47,112 nt of DNA from contig JAPSLC010000041.1 in NCBI GenBank assembly GCA_031181345.1, positions 1 to 47,112 on the forward strand. Reading direction: 5' to 3'. Both the position numbers and the translations under genes were made by a program. Within the stretch, counting starts at the first letter, position 1. Each line of letters begins with the position of its first letter. This DNA is from Cupriavidus sp. (GTDB lineage Bacteria; Pseudomonadota; Gammaproteobacteria; Burkholderiales; Burkholderiaceae). Shown in pieces: positions 1-9,013 of the stretch. The notes beneath the pieces were generated by a model that did not search any database, was not told the origin of the DNA, and saw only the letters and a list, made by a program, of their open reading frames with translations.

Positions 1-1
1 G

Positions 2-160
2 TTCTCGGGCGAGCTCGATTCGCTCAAGCGCTTCAAGGACGATGTCAAGGAAGTCAAGCAGGGCTTCGAGTGCGGTCTGTCGATCAAGAACTTCAACGAC
101 GTTCAGGAAGGCGACCAGCTCGAAGTGTATGAAATCACCGAGGTCGCGCGCACGCTGTAA
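2..160 (+). CDS. infB: Translation initiation factor IF-2, C-terminal end (partial)
   Basis: The window opens inside a reading frame whose last 52 codons are visible before a TAA stop. The residues, including GFECGLSIKNFNDVQ and the ending EVYEITEVARTL, match the end of domain IV of IF-2, the GTPase that places initiator tRNA on the 30S subunit. The following rbfA and truB genes are the usual partners of infB in proteobacteria, which supports the call. The start and the GTPase domain lie outside the window. Confidence 0.93.
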   Translation, partial: FSGELDSLKRFKDDVKEVKQGFECGLSIKNFNDVQEGDQLEVYEITEVARTL

Positions 161-267
161 GGCGGCGCGCCGCGGCGGCGGACCTTCACCGGTCTGCCGC
201 CGCCGGCCCATCCACGCCGTCGGACCCATCGCCTTCGCTGGCGACGCCGCTGGCAAAGTCGTATCGC

Positions 268-636
268 ATGGCCAAAAAAGGCAATATCTCTTCCCGTAAC
301 CTGCGCCTGTCCGATCAGATCCAGAAGGATCTGGCCGAGATGATCCAGCGCGAACTGCGCGACCCGCGGCTCGGCCTGGTGACGCTGCAGTCGGTCGCAC
401 TGACGCCGGACTACGCGCACGCCAAGGTTCACTTCACGGTGCTCGGCGCCGAACCGGCCGATGCCGAGGCGATCCTCAACGAGAAGGCCGGCTACCTGCA
501 TTCGCTGCTGTTCAAGCGGCTGCATATCCATACCGTGCCGACGCTGCGCTTCGTGCACGATACCTCGGTCGAACATGCGATCGAGATGTCCAAGTTGATC
601 GACCAGGCCAACGCCACGCGCGCCAAGGACGAGTAA
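268..636 (+). CDS. rbfA: Ribosome-binding factor A
   Basis: This is a 122-residue protein of the RbfA family, a single KH-like domain that binds the 30S subunit and helps late 16S rRNA 5'-end maturation and cold adaptation. The family pattern is visible: a basic start, the RLSDQIQKDLAEMIQRELRDPRLG segment shown here only in part by its key residues (RELRDPRLG), and DYAHAKVHFTVLG. The length is slightly below the E. coli protein. It follows infB by 107 bp and precedes truB, the conserved order, so co-transcription with infB is likely. The ATG at 268 has only a weak upstream purine stretch, but no other in-frame start fits the family N-terminus. Confidence 0.95.
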   Translation: MAKKGNISSRNLRLSDQIQKDLAEMIQRELRDPRLGLVTLQSVALTPDYAHAKVHFTVLGAEPADAEAILNEKAGYLHSLLFKRLHIHTVPTLRFVHDTSVEHAIEMSKLIDQANATRAKDE

Positions 637-753
637 GTCAGCGGCGCCGGCGCTTCCTGCGCCGTCGCCTTCCCCGAGCCACGCGGCCGGGTGGCATGCC
701 GACATGGCAACTACTGCCGCCACCGCTTCCGACGCTCCCCCGTTTCATTCCCC

Positions 754-1725
754 ATGACCGATTCCAACGCTCCACGTCCGCCCCGGCTGCCGCGCCGCGA
801 CGTGCATGGCGTGCTGCTGCTCGACAAGCCGCTCGGGCTGTCGTCGAACGATGTGCTGATCCGCGCCAAGCGGCTGCTGCGCGCCAACAAGGCCGGCCAC
901 ACCGGCACGCTGGATCCGCTGGCGACCGGGCTGCTGCCGCTTTGCTTCGGCGAGGCGACCAAGTTCTCGCAGGATCTGCTCGATGCCGACAAGACCTATG
1001 AGGCGACGGTGCGGCTGGGGCAGCGCACGTCGACCGGCGATGCGGAAGGCGAGGTGATCGCCGACCGTCCGGTGAGCTGCGATGCCGCGGCGCTGAACGA
1101 GGCGCTGGCGCGTTTCGTCGGCGCGATCGAGCAGGTGCCGCCGATGCATTCGGCGCTGAAGAAGGATGGCCGGCCGCTGTACGAGTACGCGCGCGCGGGG
1201 CAGACCGTCGAGCGCGCGGCCCGCAACGTGACGATCCACGAGATTGCCTTGCTCAGTTGCGAACTGCCCGGCGCGCCGGTGTTCGCGATGCGCGTGACCT
1301 GCAGCAAGGGGACCTATATCCGGACGCTGGCCGAGGACATCGGCGAGGCGCTGGGCTGCGGCGCGCATCTGACCGCGCTGCGGCGCACCGCGGTCGGCGA
1401 TCTGACGCTGGACGGCGCGGTCACGTTGGAGCAGCTCGACGGGCACGACGACGCGGCACGTCCGGCCTTGCTGGCGCCGGTGGACGCGCTGCTGCAGCGC
1501 TGCGCGCCGGTGACGCTCGACGCCGCGGCGTCGCAGCGCTTTCTGCAAGGGCAACGCATTGCAGGGCGCGATCTGCCTGCAGAGGTATTCAACGGCGCGC
1601 GATTGCAGGAGGACACGCTGGCGCGCGTCTATGGTGGCGAGCCGACGCGGCTGCTGGGTGTGGCCAGATGGCGCGAAGGGGCGCTGCGTCCGGAGAGGTT
1701 GGTGCGGCTGACTCCCGCCGACTGA
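754..1725 (+). CDS. truB: tRNA pseudouridine(55) synthase
   Basis: TruB makes pseudouridine 55 in the T-loop of tRNAs. The 323-residue product has the family hallmark GHTGTLDPLATGLLPLC, with the catalytic aspartate at about residue 54, and later MHSALKKDGRPLYEYAR and the CSKGTYIRTLAEDIG block. A longer frame reaches back to 691, but residues encoded by 691-753 resemble no TruB N-terminus; the ATG at 754, giving MTDSNAPRPPRLPRRDVHG and reaching the conserved LLLDKPLGLSSN block about 21 residues later, is preferred. It lies downstream of rbfA in the usual operon order and is followed by a strong palindrome at 1742-1790. Confidence 0.94.
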   Translation: MTDSNAPRPPRLPRRDVHGVLLLDKPLGLSSNDVLIRAKRLLRANKAGHTGTLDPLATGLLPLCFGEATKFSQDLLDADKTYEATVRLGQRTSTGDAEGEVIADRPVSCDAAALNEALARFVGAIEQVPPMHSALKKDGRPLYEYARAGQTVERAARNVTIHEIALLSCELPGAPVFAMRVTCSKGTYIRTLAEDIGEALGCGAHLTALRRTAVGDLTLDGAVTLEQLDGHDDAARPALLAPVDALLQRCAPVTLDAAASQRFLQGQRIAGRDLPAEVFNGARLQEDTLARVYGGEPTRLLGVARWREGALRPERLVRLTPAD

Positions 1726-1741
1726 CGACCGCCGGGGGTTT

Positions 1742-1790
1742 CCCTCTCCCCGCCCCTCTCCCGCTTGCGGGAGAGGGGCGGGGGAGAGGG
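1742..1790. repeat. Large GC-rich palindrome between truB and emrB
   Basis: A 23-nt left arm (1742-1764) is repeated as a reverse complement in a 24-nt right arm (1767-1790) that carries one extra G; only two to four bases form the loop. It sits between two convergent genes, so it could stop transcription from both sides, but there is no U-tract. The arm sequence, built on CTCTCCC and CGCCCC, is of the kind seen as dispersed intergenic palindromes in high-GC proteobacteria (recollection, not searched). No second copy was seen in this window. Confidence 0.75.
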
Positions 1791-1817
1791 CAAGCGGCGG
1801 TCGCTATTGCGGGAGCC

Positions 1818-3440
1818 TCAATGCGCCCCCATCGCATCCGCCGACCCACCCCCGCTACCCTTCGGTTTGGTCAGCCAGACGAACACGATCAGCGCGAAGA
1901 ACATCACCCCCGAGATCCAGAAGATATCGTTGGCGCCCAGCATCGACGCCTGCTGCGAGATGGTGCGCTCGATCACGCCGACCGCCTGCAGATGGCTCAT
2001 GCCCTGCTGCATCAGATGCTCGACCTGGGCGTTGTAGATCGGGTTGTACGGATTGACCTGTTCGACCAGATGCGCGTGGTGCATGGCCGAGCGGTTCTCC
2101 CACACCGTCGTCGACACCGAAGCGCCGATCGCACCGAACGTGATCCGCACAAAGTTCGACAGGCCCGAGGCCGCCGGAATCTTGTCGGGCGGCTGTCCCG
2201 ACAGGATGATCGACGTCAGCGGGATGAAGAACATCGCCATCGCTGCGCCCTGGATCAGCGTCGGGATCATCAGCGTGGTCGTGTCCACGTCGATCGTAAA
2301 CCGCGAACGCATCAGGCTGACGATGCCGAAGGTGATGAAGGCCGCGGTGGCGACCCAGCGCGGGTCCATCTTCGGCAGATTGCGCCCGATCACCGGCGAC
2401 AGCAGGATCGCGAAGATGCCCACCGGCGCCATCACGATGCCGGCGTCGGTCGCGGTATAGCCGACGATGGTCTGCAGCCACAGCGGCAGGATCACCAGAT
2501 TGCCGAAGAACAGCCCGTAGGCGACCGAGATCGCCACCACGCCCGCGCTGAAATTGCGGCCGTTGAACAGGCTGATATCGACGATCGGATGCTTCTCGTA
2601 GCGCTCCCACGCCAGGAAGAATAGGAAGCCCACCACTGCGACCACCGTCAGCGTGACGATCTCGGTCGAATGGAACCAGTCGAGCTCCTTGCCCTTGTCC
2701 AGCATCAGCTGCATCGAACCGACCCAGATCACCAGCAGCGCCAGGCCGATGGTATCGATCGGCAGTACCCGCTTCGGCGTTTCGCGGTCGCGGTAGATGG
2801 CCCAGGTCGCATACGCGGCCAGGATGCCGACCGGGATATTGATGTAGAAGATCCACGGCCACGTCATGTTGTCCGAGATCCAGCCGCCCAGCAGCGGGCC
2901 CATGATCGGCGCGACGAGCGTGGTCATGCCCCATAGCGCCAGCGCCATCGTGCTCTTGTGCGGCGGATAGCTCGACAGCAGCAGCGACTGCGACAGCGGA
3001 ATCATCGGCCCGGCCACCGCGCCCTGCAGGATCCGCGCGGCCAGCAGCACTTCGAGGTTCGGCGCCACGCCGCACAGCCACGACGACAGCACGAACAGCA
3101 GGATCGACGTGACGAACAGCCGCACCGCACCGAAGCGCGTGGTCAGCCAGCCCGTCAGCGGCACTGAGATCGCGTTGGCGACCGCGAACGAGGTGATGAC
3201 CCAGGTGCCCTGGTTCGGCGCCACGCCCAGGTCGCCGGAGATCGCGGGAATCGATACGTTGGCGATCGACGAGTCGAGCACGTTCATGAACGTGGCCAGC
3301 GACAGCGCGATCGTGCCGACGATCAGCTTGCCGCCCGACAGCGGCTGCTGGTGCGCGGGACGTGCCGGGGCGGCAGGGGCTTCAGGGCCCGATCCCCGCG
3401 TGGGTTCGACGCCCTCGCGGGCGGTCAGCGTATTGGCCAT
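1818..3440 (-). CDS. emrB: DHA2-family multidrug efflux MFS transporter, EmrB-like
   Basis: This 540-residue inner-membrane protein belongs to the 14-helix DHA2 branch of the major facilitator superfamily, proton-driven drug exporters. After a cytoplasmic tail of about 35 residues comes the first helix with the family phrase TFMNVLDSSIANVSIPAI; motif C is visible as APIMGPLLGGW, and NQGTWVITSFAVANAI is typical of EmrB proteins. It starts 2 bp after the stop of emrA, so it is surely co-translated with the membrane-fusion protein. Together with the outer-membrane channel gene upstream it would form an EmrAB-type tripartite pump. Substrate cannot be told from sequence; fatty acids, phenolics and hydrophobic drugs are typical for relatives. 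Confidence 0.92.
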   Translation of the reverse strand: MANTLTAREGVEPTRGSGPEAPAAPARPAHQQPLSGGKLIVGTIALSLATFMNVLDSSIANVSIPAISGDLGVAPNQGTWVITSFAVANAISVPLTGWLTTRFGAVRLFVTSILLFVLSSWLCGVAPNLEVLLAARILQGAVAGPMIPLSQSLLLSSYPPHKSTMALALWGMTTLVAPIMGPLLGGWISDNMTWPWIFYINIPVGILAAYATWAIYRDRETPKRVLPIDTIGLALLVIWVGSMQLMLDKGKELDWFHSTEIVTLTVVAVVGFLFFLAWERYEKHPIVDISLFNGRNFSAGVVAISVAYGLFFGNLVILPLWLQTIVGYTATDAGIVMAPVGIFAILLSPVIGRNLPKMDPRWVATAAFITFGIVSLMRSRFTIDVDTTTLMIPTLIQGAAMAMFFIPLTSIILSGQPPDKIPAASGLSNFVRITFGAIGASVSTTVWENRSAMHHAHLVEQVNPYNPIYNAQVEHLMQQGMSHLQAVGVIERTISQQASMLGANDIFWISGVMFFALIVFVWLTKPKGSGGGSADAMGAH

Positions 3441-3442
3441 GA

Positions 3443-4738
3443 TCAGGCGTGCGAGATCGCTTTCGCGGTGGCGGCGGAATTGGCGGCGGAGTTGGCTGCG
3501 GACTTGCCGGTCGAGGCGCGGGCCGCGGAGGCCGGGGCCGGCGCCGCCGGCTCGGCGACCTGGCGGCCGCTGTTGGTCGCGATGATGCGCGCGATCAGCG
3601 CGTCGGCGTCGTGGCCGATCTTGTCATAGACGTCGGTCTGCAGCGGCTTGCTGGCGGTGGTGGTCGTCATCGCCGCGCCTTCGGTCTTGCGCACGTCGAC
3701 GGTCACGTTCATCGACAAGCCGATGCGCAGCGGATGGTCCTTCAGTTGCTGCGGATCGAGCGCGATGCGCACCGGCAGGCGCTGCACCACCTTGATCCAG
3801 TTGCCGGTCGCGTTCTGCGCCGGCAGCAGCGAAAACGCCGAGCCGGTGCCGGCCGAAAAGCCCGCCACCTTGCCGTGGTATTCGACGTCCGAACCGTAGA
3901 CGTCCGCGTGCAGCGTGACCGGCTGGCCGATCCGCATATGCGTGATCTGGACCTCCTTGAAATTCGCGTCGACCCAGACCTGGTCGAGCGGCACCACCGC
4001 CATCAGCGGCGCGCCGGCGGCCACGCGCTGGCCGACCTGCACCGAACGCTTGGCGACATAGCCGGTCACCGGCGCCGGCAGCTGCGAGCGCGCGTAGTTC
4101 AGGTAGGCGGCGCGCACGTTGGCCGCCGCGCGCTGCACGTTCGGATGCTTCTCGACGGTGGTCTGGTCGGTCAGCACCTTGTTCGACGCGAGCTGTTCCC
4201 GCGCGGCCTGCAGGGCCGATTCGGCGGCCTGCAGCGCAGTGCGCGCATGCGCCAGCTCTTCCGAGGAGACCGCGCCCGAGCCGGCGATGGCCTGGCGGCG
4301 CTTCAGGTCTTCACGGGCCCGTGCGACATCGGCCTGGCGCAGCGCCACGTTGGCGGCCAGCGAGCCGTTGTTGACGTACAGCGTGCGCACCTCGCGCACC
4401 GCCTGGGCCAGCTGGGCCTCGGCTTGTGACAGTGCGACCTCGCTGTCGGCGCGGTCCAGCTGGATCAGCGGCTGGCCGGCGTTGACCTGCTGCGTGTCGT
4501 CGGCGCCGATGGCCACCACCGTGCCCGGCACCAGCGGGGTCACCTGGACCACGTTGCCCGCCACGTAGGCGTCGTCGGTGCTTTCGAAATGCCGCGCATA
4601 CAGGGCCCAGTAGCCGCCGTAGGCCAGGCCCGCGACCACCACCGCGGCGGTCAGCGAGAGCAGCAGGCGCTTGCGCTTGCCGTTGTTGTTGTCGGAGGGT
4701 TGCGTGCGGGTGGCCGCGTTCTGTTGTTGGTCGCTCAT
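3443..4738 (-). CDS. emrA: EmrA-type membrane fusion (periplasmic adaptor) protein
   Basis: The 431-residue product has a short cytoplasmic start, one membrane anchor at about residues 25-45, then the HlyD/EmrA pattern: ESTDDAYVAGNVVQVTPLVPG beginning the lipoyl half-motif, a long alpha-helical hairpin rich in Ala, Gln, Arg and Glu, and the second half-motif around APVTGYVAKRSVQVGQ. It links the inner-membrane EmrB transporter to the outer-membrane channel. The start at 4738 (MSDQQQNAATR) is chosen because the upstream in-frame extension is low-complexity Arg/Pro without family resemblance. It lies 79 bp after the channel gene and 2 bp before emrB. The last 40 residues are Ala-rich and variable. 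Confidence 0.92.
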   Translation of the reverse strand: MSDQQQNAATRTQPSDNNNGKRKRLLLSLTAAVVVAGLAYGGYWALYARHFESTDDAYVAGNVVQVTPLVPGTVVAIGADDTQQVNAGQPLIQLDRADSEVALSQAEAQLAQAVREVRTLYVNNGSLAANVALRQADVARAREDLKRRQAIAGSGAVSSEELAHARTALQAAESALQAAREQLASNKVLTDQTTVEKHPNVQRAAANVRAAYLNYARSQLPAPVTGYVAKRSVQVGQRVAAGAPLMAVVPLDQVWVDANFKEVQITHMRIGQPVTLHADVYGSDVEYHGKVAGFSAGTGSAFSLLPAQNATGNWIKVVQRLPVRIALDPQQLKDHPLRIGLSMNVTVDVRKTEGAAMTTTTASKPLQTDVYDKIGHDADALIARIIATNSGRQVAEPAAPAPASAARASTGKSAANSAANSAATAKAISHA

Positions 4739-4817
4739 GATGTCGGTCGCTAAAACGCTTAAACGGTTCGGACGTTGTCGTTGTTCTTCGATGTCGTGTG
4801 GCTGGTGGTCGGGCGCT

Positions 4818-6374
4818 TCAGCCGTGCGCCGCCGCTGTGGCCGGCGTCCCGGCGGGCGTCGGGCCTGCTGGGCCGGCGGCCTGCGCCGGCCGGGAATCGC
4901 TGGCCTCACCGGGCTGCTGATAGCCGCCGCCGAGCGCCTTGACCAGTGCCATCTGCAGATCGAGCCGGCGTGCCTGCAGATCGGTGGCCAGGCGCCGCTG
5001 CTGCAGCACGTTGCTCTCGGCATTGAGCACGGTCAGCTGCGTGCCCAGGCCGGCCTTGTAGCGCGTGGTGGCCAGCGCATAGGCATGCTCGGCCAGACCC
5101 AGCGCCTCGCGTTGCGTCTGGATCTGCTGGTCGACGCTGCGGATGCTGGTCACCGTGTCTGCCGTTTCGCGCAGCGCATCGACCAGCGTCTGGTTGTAGT
5201 TGGCCACCGCGAGGTCGTATTGCGCGTGCTTGCCCTTCAGGTTCGCACGCAGCCGGCCGCCCTCGAAGATCGGCAGGCGGACCGCCGGGCCGAAGCCGAA
5301 CTGGCGGCTGATGCCGAGCAGCAGGTTGGACGGATCGAGCGAGGCGAGGCCCGCGAAGGCGCTCAGCGTGACATTGGGCAGGAACTCCGCGCGCGCGACG
5401 TCGATGTCCTTTGACGAAGCCTCGACGCGCCAGCGCGCCGCCACCAGATCCGGCCGGCGGCCGAGCAGGTCGATCGCCAGGTTGTCCGGCAGCGTCGGCG
5501 TGGCATGCGCCAGCAGCGTCGGCCGCTGGATGGCCAGGCCGCGGTCCGGACCCTTGCCGAGCAGCGCGGCGATCTGGTTGCGGGCCAGCGCGATCTCTTC
5601 TTCGATGCGCTGCAGATCGGTGCGGGCCGATGCCACCGTCGCGCGCGCCTGCGTGGTTTCCACCTGCGTATCGAGCCCGGCCGACAGGCGCTGACGCGAC
5701 AGCTCGGTCAGATCGCCGCGCTGGGCGATGGCCCGTTCGGCCACATCGCGCTGCGCGAACAGCGCCGCCAGGCGGGCATAGTTGCGCGCCACCGCCGTGG
5801 TCAGCAGCAGCCGCGAGGCCTGGCTTTCGGCTTCGGCGGCACGGTCGTCGGACAGCGCCGCTTCCAGCGCCGAACGGTTCCTGCCCCAGAAATCGAGGTC
5901 GTAGGACAGGCCCGCCTGCATCCGCGACAGGTTCTGCCACGAGCCGGCGCGCGGCGTGCCTTCGTACAGATCGGTCTCGGAGAAACGCTGGCGCGTCAGC
6001 GAGGCGTCGAAGTCGATATGCGGGTACAGCGCGCTGCGCGTGGCATCGGCCATCGCGCGGGAGGCCTGCACGCGCGCCAGCGCGGCCTGCAGATTCGGGC
6101 TGTTCTGCACGGCCTCGTCGACCAGCGCGCGCAGCTGCGGATCGCCGAACTGGTCGACCCAGTCCTGCGACGGCCATTGGCCTTGCTGGCCGGGCAGCGT
6201 CTGCGCGGTGGCAAGCTGCGCGGGCTCGGTCATGACCTGTGTGGTGTGGGAATTGCCGAAGGCGGCGCAGCCGGCCAGTGCGGCGGCGGCCAGCGCGCTC
6301 AGCGCGAAGGCGCCGAGGCGGCGGGCCGGTTGCCGCGCCGGAGCGCGGCGGGAAGTCGAGAATTGTTGGTTCAT
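4818..6374 (-). CDS. Outer-membrane efflux lipoprotein, NodT/OprM family
   Basis: This 518-residue protein has a lipoprotein signal: a basic N-terminus, a hydrophobic Ala/Leu segment, and the lipobox LAGC at about residues 32-35, so it should be processed by signal peptidase II and acylated. The mature part shows the two repeated halves of outer-membrane factors (QLATAQTL..., NSPNLQAALARVQASRAM, YDLDFWGRNRSALEAA, RRPDLVAARWRVEASSKDIDVARAEFLPN). Such proteins form trimeric beta-barrels with long periplasmic coiled-coil tunnels. It lies between marR and emrA on the same strand, so it supplies the exit duct of the EmrAB-like pump. The C-terminal 25 residues are Pro/Ala-rich. Confidence 0.9.
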   Translation of the reverse strand: MNQQFSTSRRAPARQPARRLGAFALSALAAAALAGCAAFGNSHTTQVMTEPAQLATAQTLPGQQGQWPSQDWVDQFGDPQLRALVDEAVQNSPNLQAALARVQASRAMADATRSALYPHIDFDASLTRQRFSETDLYEGTPRAGSWQNLSRMQAGLSYDLDFWGRNRSALEAALSDDRAAEAESQASRLLLTTAVARNYARLAALFAQRDVAERAIAQRGDLTELSRQRLSAGLDTQVETTQARATVASARTDLQRIEEEIALARNQIAALLGKGPDRGLAIQRPTLLAHATPTLPDNLAIDLLGRRPDLVAARWRVEASSKDIDVARAEFLPNVTLSAFAGLASLDPSNLLLGISRQFGFGPAVRLPIFEGGRLRANLKGKHAQYDLAVANYNQTLVDALRETADTVTSIRSVDQQIQTQREALGLAEHAYALATTRYKAGLGTQLTVLNAESNVLQQRRLATDLQARRLDLQMALVKALGGGYQQPGEASDSRPAQAAGPAGPTPAGTPATAAAHG

Positions 6375-6471
6375 GTTGGGACGACGACGGAATGCGGATG
6401 CCGCGGTCCGGTGCCGGAGGGCACGGACCGCCAGGATGGGGTCGGGGATGACCGGGACTGCGGGAGCGCCG

Positions 6472-6942
6472 CTATCCGGAGTTGTTGGCGATCACCCGTC
6501 GCAGCATGTCGCGGAACTGGGCGATTTCCGCCTCGGAGAAGCCGCGGAAGCGCCGGTTCAGCACCCGGCAGAAGATCGCGGGCAATCGGTCGACCAGCGC
6601 CCGGCCGGCCGGCGTGACGCACAGGTCGACAATGCGTCGATCGGCGTCGCTGCGGCGCCGCTCGACCAGGCCGCGTTTTTCCATGCGGCTGATCAGGCGG
6701 GTGACCGAACCCATGTCGGTGTTCAGCTCCCGGCCCAGATCCGTCACCGTACGGGCGCGGTCGTGAGCCAGCATCACCAGGCAGGAGGCCTGCGCGTGCG
6801 TGATATCCAGCGCGCCGACCTCCTGCTCGACGTCGCGCGACAGTTCGCCCTTGGCCCGTGCCATCAGGTAGCCGACGCTGTCGCAGATCCGATACGAGGC
6901 GGGGTCGAAGGGGTAGGTGTCGTCGGTAGCCGGGGCGTTCAT
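6472..6942 (-). CDS. MarR-family transcriptional regulator
   Basis: The 156-residue product is a winged-helix MarR-type repressor: the central segment DITHAQASCLVMLAHDRARTVTDLGRELNTD is the DNA-recognition region and SVTRLISRMEKRGLVERRRSDADRR is the wing, shown here only by its family pattern. It is the first gene of a minus-strand operon with the outer-membrane channel, emrA and emrB, so it very likely represses the pump and itself and is relieved by pump substrates. The ATG at 6942 (MNAPATDD) is preferred over one 30 bp upstream, because the upstream one would lie on the presumed transcription start and inside the operator candidate. Confidence 0.9.
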   Translation of the reverse strand: MNAPATDDTYPFDPASYRICDSVGYLMARAKGELSRDVEQEVGALDITHAQASCLVMLAHDRARTVTDLGRELNTDMGSVTRLISRMEKRGLVERRRSDADRRIVDLCVTPAGRALVDRLPAIFCRVLNRRFRGFSEAEIAQFRDMLRRVIANNSG

Positions 6943-6944
6943 CG

Positions 6945-7000
6945 TTTGCCTATGCAATCTTTGTCGAGGCAAATATATGCAGACATTGAGCGAACGGCAA
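6945..7000 (-). promoter_or_regulatory. marR-efflux operon promoter with inverted-repeat operator
   Basis: Read on the minus strand there is a -35 box TTGCCG (7000-6995), a 17-bp spacer and a -10 box TATATT (6977-6972). An inverted repeat with arms AGGCAAA (6967-6973 in plus coordinates) and TTTGCCT (6945-6951), 15 bp apart, overlaps the -10 box and continues to just before the marR start codon. That placement fits autorepression by the MarR protein. The boxes and repeat are seen in the sequence; the regulator assignment is inferred from position. Confidence 0.6.
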
Positions 7001-7102
7001 GAACGTCAATTCGTCATTTCGGATTCGGAAATAGTCCGCTGCAAGCCCTTGCAGCAACGCGATAGACGGCCCCAAAAAGACCCCAGCAGGGCGCCCGCAG
7101 TT

Positions 7103-7124
7103 TTGCGCCGCAACATGCTAGAAT
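7103..7124 (+). promoter_or_regulatory. Probable typA promoter (extended -10)
   Basis: An extended -10 element TGCTAGAAT (7116-7124) lies 43 bp before the typA start. There is no good -35 at 17 bp; a TTGCGC at 7103-7108 is too close. The same TGCTAGAAT string occurs in the promoter of the tRNA-Lys gene at 31038-31113, which supports its use as a housekeeping promoter element here. Confidence 0.45.
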
Positions 7125-7167
7125 GGCGGGTTGAATTTTTGAAGCCCAGCTGCAAGCGAGAGCCGCA

Positions 7168-8988
7168 ATGACCCGCGCAATCCGCAATATCGCCATCATC
7201 GCCCACGTCGATCATGGCAAGACCACCCTGGTGGACCAACTCCTGCGCCAGGCAGGCACCTTCCGTGAGAACCAGCAGGTTGCGGAGCGGGTGATGGACT
7301 CGAACGACCTGGAAAAAGAACGCGGGATCACCATCCTGGCGAAGAACTGTGCGGTCGAGTACGACGGCACCCATATCAATATCGTCGACACCCCGGGCCA
7401 CGCCGACTTCGGTGGCGAGGTCGAGCGCGTGCTGTCGATGGTCGACGGCGTGCTGCTGCTGGTCGACGCCGTCGAGGGCCCGATGCCGCAGACCCGCTTC
7501 GTCACGCGCAAGGCGCTGGCGCTGGGCCTGAAGCCGATCGTCGTGATCAACAAGATCGACCGCCCGGGCGCCCGTCCGGACTGGGTCATCAACCAGACCT
7601 TCGACCTGTTCGACAAGCTGGGCGCGACCGATGAACAGCTCGACTTCCCGGTGATCTACGCCTCGGGCCTGAACGGCTACGCCGGCCTGACCGAGGACGT
7701 GCGCGACGGCGACATGAAGCCGCTGTTCGAGACCGTGCTCGACAAGGTGCCGGTCCGTAACGACGACCCGGACGGTCCGCTGCAGCTGCAGATCATCTCG
7801 CTGGATTACTCGAGCTACGTCGGCAAGATCGGCGTCGGCCGCATCTCGCGCGGCCGTGCCCGTCCGCTGCAGGACGTGGTCGTCAAGTTTGGTCCCGAAG
7901 GCAACCCGATCAAGGGCCGCATCAACCAGGTGCTGAAGTTCCGCGGCCTGGAGCGCGAAATCGTGCCCGAGGCCGAGGCCGGCGACATCGTGCTGATCAA
8001 CGGCATCGAGGAACTCGGTATTGGCTGCACCGTCTGCGCGCCCGACGCGCAGGACGCGCTGCCGATGCTGAAGGTCGACGAGCCGACGCTGACGATGAAC
8101 TTCTGCGTCAACACCTCGCCGCTGGCCGGCCGCGAAGGCAAGTTCGTCACCAGTCGCCAGCTGCGCGAGCGCCTGGACCGCGAGCTGAAGTCCAACGTGG
8201 CGCTGCGCGTGGCCGAGACCGGCGACGACACGGTGTTCGAAGTGTCGGGCCGCGGCGAACTGCACCTGACCATCCTGCTGGAAAACATGCGCCGCGAAGG
8301 CTACGAGCTGGCCGTGTCGCGCCCGCGCGTGGTGTTCAAGGAGATCGATGGCGTCAAGCACGAGCCGTACGAGCTGCTGACGGTCGACGTCGAGGATGGC
8401 CACCAGGGCGCCGTGATGGAAGAGCTGGGCCGCCGCAAGGGCGAACTGCTCGACATGGCGTCGGACGGCAAGGGCCGTACCCGCCTGGAATACCGTATTC
8501 CCGCCCGCGGCCTGATCGGCTTCCAGGGCGAATTCCTGACGCTGACGCGCGGCACTGGCCTGATCTCGCACATCTTCGACGACTACGCGCCGGTGCGCGA
8601 GGGTGGCCTGGGCGAGCGCCACAATGGCGTGCTGATCTCGCAGGACGACGGCGAGGCCGTGGCCTACGCGCTGTGGAAGCTGCAGGATCGCGGCCGCATG
8701 TTCGTCAAGCCGGGCGACCCGCTGTACGAAGGCATGATCATCGGCATCCACAGCCGCGACAACGACCTGGTCGTGAACCCGATCAAGGGCAAGCAGCTGA
8801 CCAACGTGCGCGCCTCGGGCACCGACGAAGCGGTGCGCTTGGTGCCGCCGATCCAGATGACGCTCGAATACGCGGTGGAATTCATCGCCGACGACGAACT
8901 GGTCGAGATCACGCCGAAGAGCATCCGTCTGCGCAAGCGCTTCCTGAAGGAACACGAGCGCAAGCGCGCGTCCCGCGAAGGCGCATAA
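7168..8988 (+). CDS. typA: Translational GTPase TypA/BipA
   Basis: The 606-residue product is a ribosome-associated GTPase of the EF-G-like group that helps 50S assembly and stress or cold growth. G-domain motifs are all present: AHVDHGKTTL (P-loop) at about residues 11-20, DTPGHADF (switch II), and NKIDRPGARP with the NKxD specificity box. EF-G-like domains III and V (GRGELHLTILLENMRREGYEL) and the BipA-specific C-terminal domain (RIPARGLIGFQGEFLTLTRG region, KSIRLRKRFL at the end) follow. Length is typical. It is transcribed alone, divergent from the marR operon, and ends at a clear terminator. Synteny with truB upstream is as in Ralstonia-type genomes. Confidence 0.97.
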   Translation: MTRAIRNIAIIAHVDHGKTTLVDQLLRQAGTFRENQQVAERVMDSNDLEKERGITILAKNCAVEYDGTHINIVDTPGHADFGGEVERVLSMVDGVLLLVDAVEGPMPQTRFVTRKALALGLKPIVVINKIDRPGARPDWVINQTFDLFDKLGATDEQLDFPVIYASGLNGYAGLTEDVRDGDMKPLFETVLDKVPVRNDDPDGPLQLQIISLDYSSYVGKIGVGRISRGRARPLQDVVVKFGPEGNPIKGRINQVLKFRGLEREIVPEAEAGDIVLINGIEELGIGCTVCAPDAQDALPMLKVDEPTLTMNFCVNTSPLAGREGKFVTSRQLRERLDRELKSNVALRVAETGDDTVFEVSGRGELHLTILLENMRREGYELAVSRPRVVFKEIDGVKHEPYELLTVDVEDGHQGAVMEELGRRKGELLDMASDGKGRTRLEYRIPARGLIGFQGEFLTLTRGTGLISHIFDDYAPVREGGLGERHNGVLISQDDGEAVAYALWKLQDRGRMFVKPGDPLYEGMIIGIHSRDNDLVVNPIKGKQLTNVRASGTDEAVRLVPPIQMTLEYAVEFIADDELVEITPKSIRLRKRFLKEHERKRASREGA

Positions 8989-9013
8989 GCGATACGCTGT
9001 CCCGAAGGTGAAG

